Part shown: piece by piece, positions 15,099 through 23,200 of the stretch
Numbering within the stretch: the stretch's first letter is position 1
Layout of the letters: each line of letters opens with the position of its first letter
Source: a bacterium
Lineage (GTDB): Bacteria; Bacteroidota; Bacteroidia; B-17B0; Aurantibacillaceae
DNA length: 39,313 nt
Direction: 5' to 3'
Assembly (NCBI GenBank): GCA_029945625.1
Contig: JAQSCW010000023.1
Location: forward strand, 1-39,313
Program-made: the position numbers and the translations under genes
Notes under the pieces: generated by a model
Seen by the model: the letters and a program-made list of their open reading frames with translations, nothing else
What the model was told of the DNA's origin: nothing
Database searches by the model: none

Positions 15099-15995
15099 AT
15101 GTTCAAAAAAGTAAATACGCACTTTTTATTACTTCACATCATCGTGTTTATCTGGGGTTTTTCACCTATTCTGGGTCGCTATATCACCGCCAATGCCTGG
15201 CAACTGGTATGGTTCCGAATCCTTCTCACTATTGCTGCCATGTATGTCTACTTGATCGTAACCAAACATGAGTTTAGAATTCCGATGCATTATTTTTGGA
15301 AATTATGCGGTGTAGGACTCATAATTATGGTTCACTGGCTGGCATTTTATGGTGCAATCAAAGTGTCTAATGTGAGTGTGACCATGGTGGCATTTAGCAC
15401 CGGCACCCTCTTCAGTTCAATTATTGAACCTCTGCTTTACAGGCGAAGGGTACGCCTTTACGAGGTCATTATTGGGCTGGTTATTATTGCCGCAATTGCC
15501 TTGATCTTCTCCATCGAAACCCAGTATTGGCTGGGTATTTGTTTGGGAATTGCCGCGGCATTCACATCATCCTTATTTGGCGTGTTTAATGGATTGCTCG
15601 CGCCTCATCTCAAACCGGGAATCATCAGCTTTTATGAATTATCAGCTGCATTTGTGGGACTTACTATTTTTATTGCACTCAAAAACGATTTTAATTCCTC
15701 TTTTTTTCATCTCGACCATGCTTCCATCATTGGTCTGCTATTGCTTAGCCTGGTGTGTACGGTGTTTCCTTTTATCACCTCTGTCAATCTCGCCAAACAC
15801 ATCAGCCCTTACACCATCGTTCTCACAGTGAATCTCGAAACAGTATATGGCATTGTGTGGGCCATCTTATTTTTTAATGAAAATAGAGAACTAAATCCTG
15901 AGTTCTATTTGGGCGTGCTGATTATTTTGTTTGCCATCTTCCTGAACTCCTATCTTCGGAAGATAAGTGACAGAAGGAGGGAAAAAGTTTCATAA
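15099..15995 (+). CDS. DMT-superfamily (EamA) permease, 298 aa
   Basis: An inner-membrane drug/metabolite transporter-type exporter. The protein has about ten hydrophobic segments arranged as two EamA repeats. The first repeat starts at IIVFIWGFSPILGRYITANA, with the typical GF.P...R motif, and has WFRILL for the second helix; the second repeat starts near YWLGICLGIAAAFTSSLFGV. The length is typical of the family. Substrate cannot be read from the sequence; relatives export amino acids, metabolites or drugs. The GT9 gene begins 13 bp downstream, so the two are probably one operon. A decayed copy of its 5' end lies at 11628-11845. A short C-terminal basic tail (RKISDRRREK) is cytoplasmic by the positive-inside rule. 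Confidence 0.92.
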   Translation: MFKKVNTHFLLLHIIVFIWGFSPILGRYITANAWQLVWFRILLTIAAMYVYLIVTKHEFRIPMHYFWKLCGVGLIIMVHWLAFYGAIKVSNVSVTMVAFSTGTLFSSIIEPLLYRRRVRLYEVIIGLVIIAAIALIFSIETQYWLGICLGIAAAFTSSLFGVFNGLLAPHLKPGIISFYELSAAFVGLTIFIALKNDFNSSFFHLDHASIIGLLLLSLVCTVFPFITSVNLAKHISPYTIVLTVNLETVYGIVWAILFFNENRELNPEFYLGVLIILFAIFLNSYLRKISDRRREKVS

Positions 15996-16008
15996 ATTTA
16001 AGATCGAT

Positions 16009-16983
16009 ATGAAAAAGATTCTCATCCTACGTTTTAGTTCTATTGGCGATGTCGTTCTTACCACGCCCGTGATCCGCTGCATCAAACAGCAGTTACCCGG
16101 TGTGGAAGTGAGTTTCGTTACGAAAGAGAGTTTTAGGACGGTAGTGGCATCTAATCCATACATTGATAAATTATATACCTTTAAGAAGGAAGTATCTGAA
16201 TTGTTTGACGTGTTGGCTTCCGAAAAATACGATTGCCTGATCGATCTTCACAAAAATCTCCGAAGTCTCCGCTTAAAGAGACATCTAAAAACAAAAAATT
16301 ATTCCTTCGATAAAATTAACTTTCAAAAATTTCTGGCTGTAAATTTTAAAGCCTTGAATTCGCTTCCCAAAAAACACATTGTGCAAAGATACCTCGAAAC
16401 GGTTGCTCCTCTTGGGGTGAAGGATGATGGTAAGGGTCTGGATTATTTTATTGAGAGTTCGGAAGAAATAAACGCGTCACTGGATTACTTTAAGACCAAT
16501 CAACCGGTTAAATTTCTTGCCCTCGTACTAGGTGGATCCTATGTTACAAAAAAGATTCCTCTTTCTAAACTTAAGGAAATCTGTTACCAATCTTCCTTGC
16601 CCATCATCTTGCTGGGAGGGAAAGAAGATAAAGTTATTGCCGATGAACTTCAAAAGGAGTTTCCTTCTCTTTATAATACCTGTGGCTCCTTATCCATAAA
16701 CCAAAGCGCATCCCTGGTTAAACAATGTGAATGGATCATTACTTCCGATACTGGCATGATGCACATTGCCTCTGCTTTTCAAAAGAAAATAATTTCAGTT
16801 TGGGGCAACACGATTCCCGAATTCGGAATGAGCCCCTATCTGCCTTTGCTCGAAAACAAAATACTGGAATTGAAAGATTTAAAATGCCGTCCATGCTCAA
16901 AATTGGGATTCAGTAATTGCCCGGCAGGTCATTTTAACTGCATGCAGAAGATCGATTTTTCTTTTGTGTCGGAGCTGCAATAA
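16009..16983 (+). CDS. Glycosyltransferase family 9 (heptosyltransferase-like), 324 aa
   Basis: Predicted to transfer a heptose or similar sugar from a nucleotide donor onto an envelope lipid/glycan at the cytoplasmic face. The start is the ATG at 16009 (MKKILILRFSSIGDVVLTTP), which carries the GT9 N-terminal GD motif; an in-frame upstream start would overlap the permease gene. The C-terminal Rossmann domain shows ILLGGKEDK and the donor-site motif ITSDTGMMHIASAF, and ends with a Cys-rich region (CRPCSKLGFSNCPAGHFNC) with four cysteines seen in a subset of the family. It follows the DMT permease by 13 bp. Many Bacteroidota use GT9 proteins for lipopolysaccharide core synthesis; the precise acceptor is unknown. 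Confidence 0.92.
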   Translation: MKKILILRFSSIGDVVLTTPVIRCIKQQLPGVEVSFVTKESFRTVVASNPYIDKLYTFKKEVSELFDVLASEKYDCLIDLHKNLRSLRLKRHLKTKNYSFDKINFQKFLAVNFKALNSLPKKHIVQRYLETVAPLGVKDDGKGLDYFIESSEEINASLDYFKTNQPVKFLALVLGGSYVTKKIPLSKLKEICYQSSLPIILLGGKEDKVIADELQKEFPSLYNTCGSLSINQSASLVKQCEWIITSDTGMMHIASAFQKKIISVWGNTIPEFGMSPYLPLLENKILELKDLKCRPCSKLGFSNCPAGHFNCMQKIDFSFVSELQ

Positions 16984-17080
16984 TCGCTGAATAAGAAAGA
17001 TCAATCGGAATTGTTGGGAAATTATATATTATTTATTTCTTGGATTTTTTTATAAATGGAAATAAATTGGTTGCTGCGTG

Positions 17081-17195
17081 AGCGATTGTAGTGGAAAGCC
17101 CACAGCCACGCCTGTCTCTTTGCGTGGCGAGGACTTGCAACGGAAAGCGCGACCCCGCCAAACGGAATAAAAAAAGAATAGCGGGGGCAGGCCCA
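17081..17195. other. Intergenic two-hairpin module of unknown function
   Basis: Two related half-modules stand head-to-tail. Each has a leader of the form GA.TTG.A..GGAAAGC (17084-17097 and 17132-17147), then a hairpin: CCACGC (17106-17111) with GCGTGG (17122-17127), and CCCCGC (17153-17158) with GCGGGG (17181-17186). The block is much richer in GC than its flanks and lies between two convergent genes, ending near GGCAGGCCC. Similar-looking blocks are, in my memory, frequent between Bacteroidota genes, but I cannot name a family. Rest of 16984-17312: no gene seen, and no ordinary terminator for the subtilase gene. Confidence 0.55.
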
Positions 17196-17312
17196 AATCA
17201 GAAAAACCAGAAATTGTTTTTGGTAGGTTTTTCGCTTCAGGGGACAGGCTCAAAAACTTTCTCCCCGGCTTTTCCGCTTGACCCAATAAGAAATCGTCAA
17301 ACAAATGATTAC

Positions 17313-20300
17313 TTATTCTAAGATGAGTTTCCGGTAGGTCTTCGAAGTAGCCACTTCTACCTCTATCAAGTAAACTCCTTTTGCAAATGGACTGAGATCT
17401 AATTTACACGAACCCGTTATTACTTGTTTTTCAAATAACACCTGACCTAAATAATCGTACAGTCTCAACTCAAATGTTTGTTCTTTCATGTCCACGCTTA
17501 CTTCATTTTTCGCAGGGTTAGGATAAACCACTAATCCCGATGCGCCTGTCAAGGTCTGAATGCCGGTGAACGAATCAATACAAATTTTTGTGGCAGTAGT
17601 GCATCCGTTCTGATCAGTTATGTTAAGGGTATAACAACCTGCAGGTATTCCACTCAAGGTGGCGGTAACGGATCCACCGGGCGACCATGAATACGTATAG
17701 GGTGAGGTACCCCCATTTACCGAAACCACAATCTGCCCGTCAGCACAGGAAGGGCAAGTGGCGTTTGAACTACTGGTAATAACGGTTTGCAAAACTTGCG
17801 GTTGACTGAGGGTAAAGGTTTGTGAAGATTTACAGTTAGCCGATCCCGTGGTGATAAGTGTATAAGCGCCTGCACATAAATTGGAACAGGGTAACACCGT
17901 GCAATTGCCACTGCTCATGCTGTAAGTAAACGGACCAACTCCGATGGTGTTCACCACCGAAACAGAACCATTGCAAACATTGGCACACAGTGCATTTGCG
18001 GTCATTAAAGCTGTTTGTGGAAGAGGAACTACACTCACGGTTGCCACTGTGTTAGCACCGCATCCATTTGTGAGCCCGTTTACAGAATAGGTACTGGTGG
18101 ATGCCGGCGTCACCACTATGGAAGAAGTGTTAGCGCCGGTACTCCATGAATACGTAGTGGCTCCGACTGCACTTAATGTCGACGATGCTCCGCTGCAAAC
18201 CAGCGCGGGATTCGAAGTTACCGTTACTACAACTGTTGATGAGGTCACCGTAACACTTGTGGTGCCGGGCGTGGCGCAAGTTCCGTTTTTGCCGGTTACC
18301 GTGTAAAAAGTTGTAATGGTGGGTGACACCACCACGCTTGACGCTGTTCCAATTGCCACCGTTCCATTGAACCACAAATAGGAGTTGGCACCGGATGCGG
18401 AAACTGTTGCCGTATTACCACTGCAAATAGTGGAGGTGCTTACTACTAAAGTAGGGTAAGAAAAAACCAGAAGTGATTGGGTCACCGAGGTGGAAGAGGT
18501 TCCGTTGATGCCGGAAATAGTATAACTATAAGTGCCCGGTGACGTATAAGAAACAATGGGAGCAACCAGACTAGAAGTGCCCGGAGAACCTCCCGGAAAA
18601 TTCCATGTAAAACTTGAGGCTCCACTAATTGTTGCAAATGAATAATTGGTTGGACCCACACATACCGACGTGGGTTGATTAATTGAAACGGAAGGACTGG
18701 GAAAAACTAAATTAATATTGTCGAGGTAAATGGGTTGACCATAATGTCCCCGGTTAATAAAACTAAACATCACATTTCCTTGCCCGGCCGTAAGAGATGA
18801 GATGTTGATGGTGTCGCGCCGCCATTGCGTTGCCGAAGGAACAAACTGACTGCTCGCATCGGGAGCAGTAGCTAGTACTGTACCTCCTTTTAAATAAATA
18901 CTCGTCCATGTACTGCCACAATTCGTCGATAATTTTACTTCCAAACTATCCGAAAAATAAGCATCATAACGCGCGTACGCCACATCAAAACGTAAACGTG
19001 CAACGGCTACGTTACTAAAATCAAATTTAGGACTTCTCATTTCGTCGCGTTCGCCGGGTGCATTCAACACATAATTATCGAACATGGCACAGGCTGTACT
19101 GGTACCGAATCCTCCCACACCCGTATTCCTGGTCCAATAAATATTATCGTTTTGAATATTGTTCGGAGTCCAGTTTGGCGGTAAGAACGCGACAGACTGA
19201 AATCCTTCCGTAAATGGCAATCCAATTGGACCTGCTACTGTTACGTAAGAGAGTTTGGTGATGGCGTTACTGCCATTTGCATTTGAAACCGCGAGTGATA
19301 CTGAATAGGTGCCAGGTGTGGTCCATTGCACTCCCGGGTTCATGAGTGTGGAGGTGGCAGGGGAACCGCCCTGAAAAACCCAATTCCAAGTGGTGGGAAC
19401 ATATAGAGAGCTATCGTTAAAAGAAACGATGGTATTTGGACAGGTGTTTTTTGGAAACGAATAAAAGTTTGCCACAGGCGGCAGTGCCGAAAAAGTAGAA
19501 GCGCAGACCATGGCCTGATAAGCTTCTATGCGTCCCGCACCAAGTTGATTGCCCGTTACGTAACCCGAATTTGCTAAAAGTGTGTAGATGTTAACGGCTG
19601 TTGTGGAAATGCAATTTAATACATTGTTCCGTGTCATGTTCGGACTCTTTGATAACATCAGTCCGGCAAGACCTGCCACCATAGGAGTTGCCATAGAGGT
19701 GCCGGAGAAAGGTTGATAGGCAGCAACTGTGCCGGTATAAGGAATAGTACTCATGATATTATCCCCCGGAGCGGCAATATCTACCCAAGTACCAAAACTT
19801 GATAACGTATTTTTTCCGTCCAGTGGATCAACGGCTGCAACACAGTATACGTTAGTATAAGCCCCCGGATAATTGGGCGCGCTGTTGCTATTGTTACCGG
19901 CAGAGGCTATTACAATACAACCTCTGTTCCAGGCATAATCGATTACCGATTGTTCGGTTAGGCTGCTGGACGAATTCCCCCACGAACAGGAAATGATACG
20001 CGCCTTCGCTTTTACGGCATACAAAATGCCTTCAAAACCATTGGCTACAATAGAGGTTGAACCATTGTCGGTTTGACATTTAACGGGAATCAGCTTAAGG
20101 TTCCATCCAATAGACGCCACCCCAATTCCATTATTGGTGCGCCCGGCGGCAATTCCTGCAACGTGCGTGCCATGCAGCATAGAGGGATTGGTAGGATTCG
20201 CGTTACCGTCCCAATCCGTTACATCAAAACCATTCACATCGTCTACATAGCCATTTCCATCATCGTCAATAGTGTTGGCGGGTATTTCAGCGGTGTTGGT

Positions 20301-20837
20301 ATAGGTATTTTGAATCAAATCTGCATGTGTCCACATAACGGCAACGTCAACAATGGCAACTGTAATGTTTGAATTTCCATTAAAGATATCCCAAGCATTC
20401 TGAGCATTTATCTGCGTGAGATGAATGGAGGCCGAGGTGATGGCAAAGTCGTTGGGCGTAGTGGCATCCGTTTTCATGAGCGGCACTTTCTCTGCATACG
20501 CAACGCCTGCAATTTTTTGCAAATCGTCCATCAACGCATTCACTCCCCCTATTTTATTGAACTCCAGTTTCAGAATCCGGGGAAGAACTGCGTCATCATC
20601 GGCTTGAGAAAATGGCCGACAAACCTTGGTGATGCCATAATTAGCTGCCAATGCTGAAATTCCCTTGATTTTTGAAATGGGAATGTTACGTGGATTTTCC
20701 CTCAGCAATTCCTTCAACAGCGCGTTGTCAACTTTTACATAAAGTCTGCCATCTAAATAATTAGGATAAATCGTTTGAGCAACGAAATTCGAACTCAGTA
20801 AAAAAAAGTAGAAAAAGAAGGAAATACAGGCTTTCAT
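17313..20837 (-). CDS. Subtilisin-like (S8) serine protease with SprB-type repeats and T9SS domain (1174 aa)
   Basis: A secreted protease displayed through T9SS. The start is the ATG at 20835-20837, giving signal peptide MKACISFFFYFFLLSSNFVAQ; a TTG-started longer form is less likely. After a propeptide-like region (about 25-125) the S8 domain shows D164 (TVAIVDVAV), H222 (LHGTHVAGIA), the oxyanion Asn in ASAGNN (about 315) and S381 (FSGTSMATPMVAG). A PKD domain follows (about 465-550), then a MAM/choice-of-anchor-J-like domain (about 555-725), a second PKD domain, two Ig-like modules, two SprB-like repeats (about 960-1090, NGG-SPYTYSWSPGG type), and the type A T9SS domain (VVYPNPAKNEVSV). 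The residue after-next to the catalytic Asp is Ala, where the family has Gly. Catalysis is still likely. Confidence 0.93.
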   Translation of the reverse strand: MKACISFFFYFFLLSSNFVAQTIYPNYLDGRLYVKVDNALLKELLRENPRNIPISKIKGISALAANYGITKVCRPFSQADDDAVLPRILKLEFNKIGGVNALMDDLQKIAGVAYAEKVPLMKTDATTPNDFAITSASIHLTQINAQNAWDIFNGNSNITVAIVDVAVMWTHADLIQNTYTNTAEIPANTIDDDGNGYVDDVNGFDVTDWDGNANPTNPSMLHGTHVAGIAAGRTNNGIGVASIGWNLKLIPVKCQTDNGSTSIVANGFEGILYAVKAKARIISCSWGNSSSSLTEQSVIDYAWNRGCIVIASAGNNSNSAPNYPGAYTNVYCVAAVDPLDGKNTLSSFGTWVDIAAPGDNIMSTIPYTGTVAAYQPFSGTSMATPMVAGLAGLMLSKSPNMTRNNVLNCISTTAVNIYTLLANSGYVTGNQLGAGRIEAYQAMVCASTFSALPPVANFYSFPKNTCPNTIVSFNDSSLYVPTTWNWVFQGGSPATSTLMNPGVQWTTPGTYSVSLAVSNANGSNAITKLSYVTVAGPIGLPFTEGFQSVAFLPPNWTPNNIQNDNIYWTRNTGVGGFGTSTACAMFDNYVLNAPGERDEMRSPKFDFSNVAVARLRFDVAYARYDAYFSDSLEVKLSTNCGSTWTSIYLKGGTVLATAPDASSQFVPSATQWRRDTINISSLTAGQGNVMFSFINRGHYGQPIYLDNINLVFPSPSVSINQPTSVCVGPTNYSFATISGASSFTWNFPGGSPGTSSLVAPIVSYTSPGTYSYTISGINGTSSTSVTQSLLVFSYPTLVVSTSTICSGNTATVSASGANSYLWFNGTVAIGTASSVVVSPTITTFYTVTGKNGTCATPGTTSVTVTSSTVVVTVTSNPALVCSGASSTLSAVGATTYSWSTGANTSSIVVTPASTSTYSVNGLTNGCGANTVATVSVVPLPQTALMTANALCANVCNGSVSVVNTIGVGPFTYSMSSGNCTVLPCSNLCAGAYTLITTGSANCKSSQTFTLSQPQVLQTVITSSSNATCPSCADGQIVVSVNGGTSPYTYSWSPGGSVTATLSGIPAGCYTLNITDQNGCTTATKICIDSFTGIQTLTGASGLVVYPNPAKNEVSVDMKEQTFELRLYDYLGQVLFEKQVITGSCKLDLSPFAKGVYLIEVEVATSKTYRKLILE

Positions 20838-20860
20838 GTTGACAATACTATGTAGTGTGA

Positions 20861-20891
20861 TAAATTTACTCAATTAAGGCCAAATGCCCAA
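20861..20891 (-). promoter_or_regulatory. Promoter of the subtilase gene
   Basis: On the minus strand TTG (20889-20891), a 20-bp spacer and TAAATTTA (20861-20868), 23 bp before the ATG. Confidence 0.55.
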
Positions 20892-21027
20892 AATTTTGCA
20901 CTCACCCATACCCTCCGTTTACTCAGTGCCAGCCTCTGCCTTTGACGTTTTATTTTAACACATAACAACAAATCTGCTTATAAAGTTTTTATATTTATGC
21001 CACACTAACAAATGCACTTAAGCATCC

Positions 21028-21966
21028 ATGAGACTGGCCGTTATTGATTGCGGAACAAATACGTTTAATCTGCTCATCCTTGATGTGACGGCCGACAAAA
21101 AACACCAACATGTATTTAGTACCCGTATTCCGGTTCGATTGGGGGGCTCTTCTACCACCAGCGGAGTGATCTCAGACGCCGCCTTTCAAAGAGGCATCGA
21201 CGCTATTGGTAACTTTCACGAAGAGATTCAGCATCACCGGGTCAATCATACGGTGGCTATTGCCACTTCGGCCATTCGCGAAGCAACCAACGGCTTGGCT
21301 TTTGTGCGAAAAGTGGCAGAGCTATATACGATCTCTGTGGAGGTGATAGAAGGGAACCGTGAAGCGGAGCTCATTTATTATGGCGTAAGAGAAGCAGTTA
21401 CCATGAGCGAAGAAGTTTCGCTGATCATGGACATTGGAGGGGGAAGCACAGAATTCATTCTTGCTAATTCACAACAGGTGTTCTGGAAACAAAGTTTTAA
21501 GATTGGTGTGGCCCGATTGCTTCAACTATTCGCACCTTCTGATCCCATTACCGTTGAGCAGAAAAACGCCATTGAACGTTATTTGAATGAAGCCCTGGAA
21601 CCGCTGTATAAAGCAGTTATAAAATTCAAACCGCATGAACTGATAGGATCTTCGGGGGCCTTTGAATCTATTGTTGAAATGATCCACGGCGAATTGGGTG
21701 GGGAAGCTCTTACCGCCGAAAAATCAGAATACGTTGTGCGTTTGCTGGATAATCATGCCATCTCCCATCTGGCCATCAACTCCACCCTCGAACAACGAAA
21801 AAAAATAAAGGGCTTGGTTCCTATGCGATTTGATATGATTGTTATATCTTGTTTAACCGTGAATCTTATTCTCACTTCATTCGGCCTCAATAAACTCAGA
21901 GTCTCCACTTTTTCAGTAAAGGAAGGGGCACTCTTGGATTATTTGTTGCATCAAAAAAAAATCTAA
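21028..21966 (+). CDS. Exopolyphosphatase / pppGpp phosphohydrolase family protein (Ppx/GppA), 312 aa
   Basis: Hydrolyses terminal phosphate from polyphosphate and/or pppGpp in the cytoplasm. The protein begins with the ASKHA phosphate-1 motif (MRLAVIDCGTNTFNLLILDV), carries the characteristic SAIREATNG segment (about 93-101) and the phosphate-2 motif DIGGGSTEF (about 135-143), plus the later GSSGAFESI. At 312 residues it is the short form with only the two-lobed Ppx-GppA domain and no HD domain. The start is the ATG at 21028. The NtrC-like regulator begins 10 bp after its stop, so the two form an operon that may tie phosphate or stringent-response state to transcription. Which of the two substrates it prefers cannot be told by eye. 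Confidence 0.93.
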   Translation: MRLAVIDCGTNTFNLLILDVTADKKHQHVFSTRIPVRLGGSSTTSGVISDAAFQRGIDAIGNFHEEIQHHRVNHTVAIATSAIREATNGLAFVRKVAELYTISVEVIEGNREAELIYYGVREAVTMSEEVSLIMDIGGGSTEFILANSQQVFWKQSFKIGVARLLQLFAPSDPITVEQKNAIERYLNEALEPLYKAVIKFKPHELIGSSGAFESIVEMIHGELGGEALTAEKSEYVVRLLDNHAISHLAINSTLEQRKKIKGLVPMRFDMIVISCLTVNLILTSFGLNKLRVSTFSVKEGALLDYLLHQKKI

Positions 21967-21976
21967 AAATAAAAGG

Positions 21977-23128
21977 ATGGCAAAAATACTGGTGATAGAC
22001 GATGAAAAAGCGATCCGGCGGTCCATTAAAGAGATTCTCGAGTTTGAAAAACACAGTGTGGAAGAAGCAGAGGATGGGCAAATGGGATTGAACATGGCAC
22101 TTAGAAATAATTACGATATTATTTTAAGCGACATCAAAATGCCCAAACTAGATGGCATTGAACTGTTGCAGAAACTGAACGAGAGTGAGGTCACCGCTGC
22201 AATCATCATGATGAGCGGTCACGGCACCATCGAAACTGCTGTTGACGCGGTAAAAAGTGGCGCTTACGATTATCTGGCTAAACCCATTGATCTCAACCGC
22301 CTCCTCGTTTCGGTGAGAAATGCACTGGAAAAAACAGAGCTGGTGACCGAAACAAAAATTTTGAAAAAGAAGATCACCAAAAGCGTCGACATGATTGGGA
22401 ATTCCCCGGCCATTCAGGCCATCAAAGATCTTATTGAGAAGGTGGCCCCTACCGACGCTAAGGTATTAATTACCGGCAGCAACGGAAGTGGAAAAGAATT
22501 GGTGGCGCGTTGGCTGCATGAAAAAAGCAACCGGGCCAACGGACCTCTTATAGAAGTGAATTGCGCTGCCATTCCTTCCGAATTGATCGAAAGTGAGTTG
22601 TTTGGCCACGAGAAAGGCTCATTTACGAGTGCTGTAGCCACCCGAAAAGGCAAGTTTGAAATGGCCGAGGGAGGAACTTTATTTTTGGATGAGATCGGAG
22701 ATATGAGTTTAAGTGCCCAGGCAAAGGTACTTAGAGCCTTGCAGGAAAATAAGATTACAAGGGTAGGAGGGGATAAGGAAATTAAAGTGAATGTGCGAGT
22801 AATCGCCGCAACAAATAAAGATCTTGAAAAAGAAATTGAAAAAGAGGCCTTTCGACGTGACCTTTTTCATCGCTTAAACGTTATTCCCATTCATGTCCCT
22901 TCTCTCGATGCGCGTAAAGAAGATATTCCCGTTCTTTCTCACCATTTCCTCGAACTCATTTGCGGCGAAATGGGAATCTCAAAAAAAGTGATGAGCGCCG
23001 ATGCTCTCAAAGCTCTTCAGTCCCGCTCATGGCAGGGCAATATCAGGGAATTTAGAAATGTGATAGAACGACTAATCATTTTGGGAGGAAAAGAAATTTC
23101 GGCGGAAGACGTGAAACAATTTAGTTAG
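21977..23128 (+). CDS. NtrC-family response regulator lacking a C-terminal HTH (383 aa)
   Basis: A cytoplasmic two-component regulator. The receiver domain (1-120) has the acidic pair in VIDDEKAI, the phosphoacceptor D52 (LSDIKMPKLDG), T/S at MMSGHG and K102 (AKPIDL). The AAA+ domain (about 140-370) has the Walker A GSNGSGKE (167-174), the loop GSFTSA (214-219) in place of the GAFTGA that contacts sigma-54, Walker B LFLDEIG, and a sensor region with FRRDLFHRLNV. The protein ends just after the AAA+ lid (WQGNIREFRNVIERL...) with no Fis-type helix-turn-helix; the stop is followed directly by a clean terminator, so this is not an obvious frameshift. It is co-transcribed with ppx. No cognate kinase is adjacent. 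Confidence 0.93.
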   Translation: MAKILVIDDEKAIRRSIKEILEFEKHSVEEAEDGQMGLNMALRNNYDIILSDIKMPKLDGIELLQKLNESEVTAAIIMMSGHGTIETAVDAVKSGAYDYLAKPIDLNRLLVSVRNALEKTELVTETKILKKKITKSVDMIGNSPAIQAIKDLIEKVAPTDAKVLITGSNGSGKELVARWLHEKSNRANGPLIEVNCAAIPSELIESELFGHEKGSFTSAVATRKGKFEMAEGGTLFLDEIGDMSLSAQAKVLRALQENKITRVGGDKEIKVNVRVIAATNKDLEKEIEKEAFRRDLFHRLNVIPIHVPSLDARKEDIPVLSHHFLELICGEMGISKKVMSADALKALQSRSWQGNIREFRNVIERLIILGGKEISAEDVKQFS

Positions 23129-23150
23129 ATTCAGCACTTCTTTCCAATAA

Positions 23151-23190
23151 AAAACCCCTTCTGTTTTTTCGGAAGGGGTTCACTATTTTT
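23151..23190. terminator. Bidirectional terminator between convergent genes
   Basis: AACCCCTTC (23153-23161) pairs with GAAGGGGTT (23172-23180). The stem has A-residues on the left and a T-run about 6 bp to the right, so it can serve the NtrC-like gene on the plus strand and the PorE-like gene on the minus strand. Confidence 0.85.
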
Positions 23191-23200
23191 TTCAAGCAAG

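Noticed and set aside
17050-17321. Frames of 84 and 76 aa on both strands between the GT9 and subtilase genes
   Set aside because: They are readings of the GC-rich hairpin module with no coding features.
23129-23200. Frameshifted HTH tail of the NtrC-like regulator
   Set aside because: The 70 bases after the stop hold only a clean bidirectional terminator; no helix-turn-helix sequence is found in any frame.
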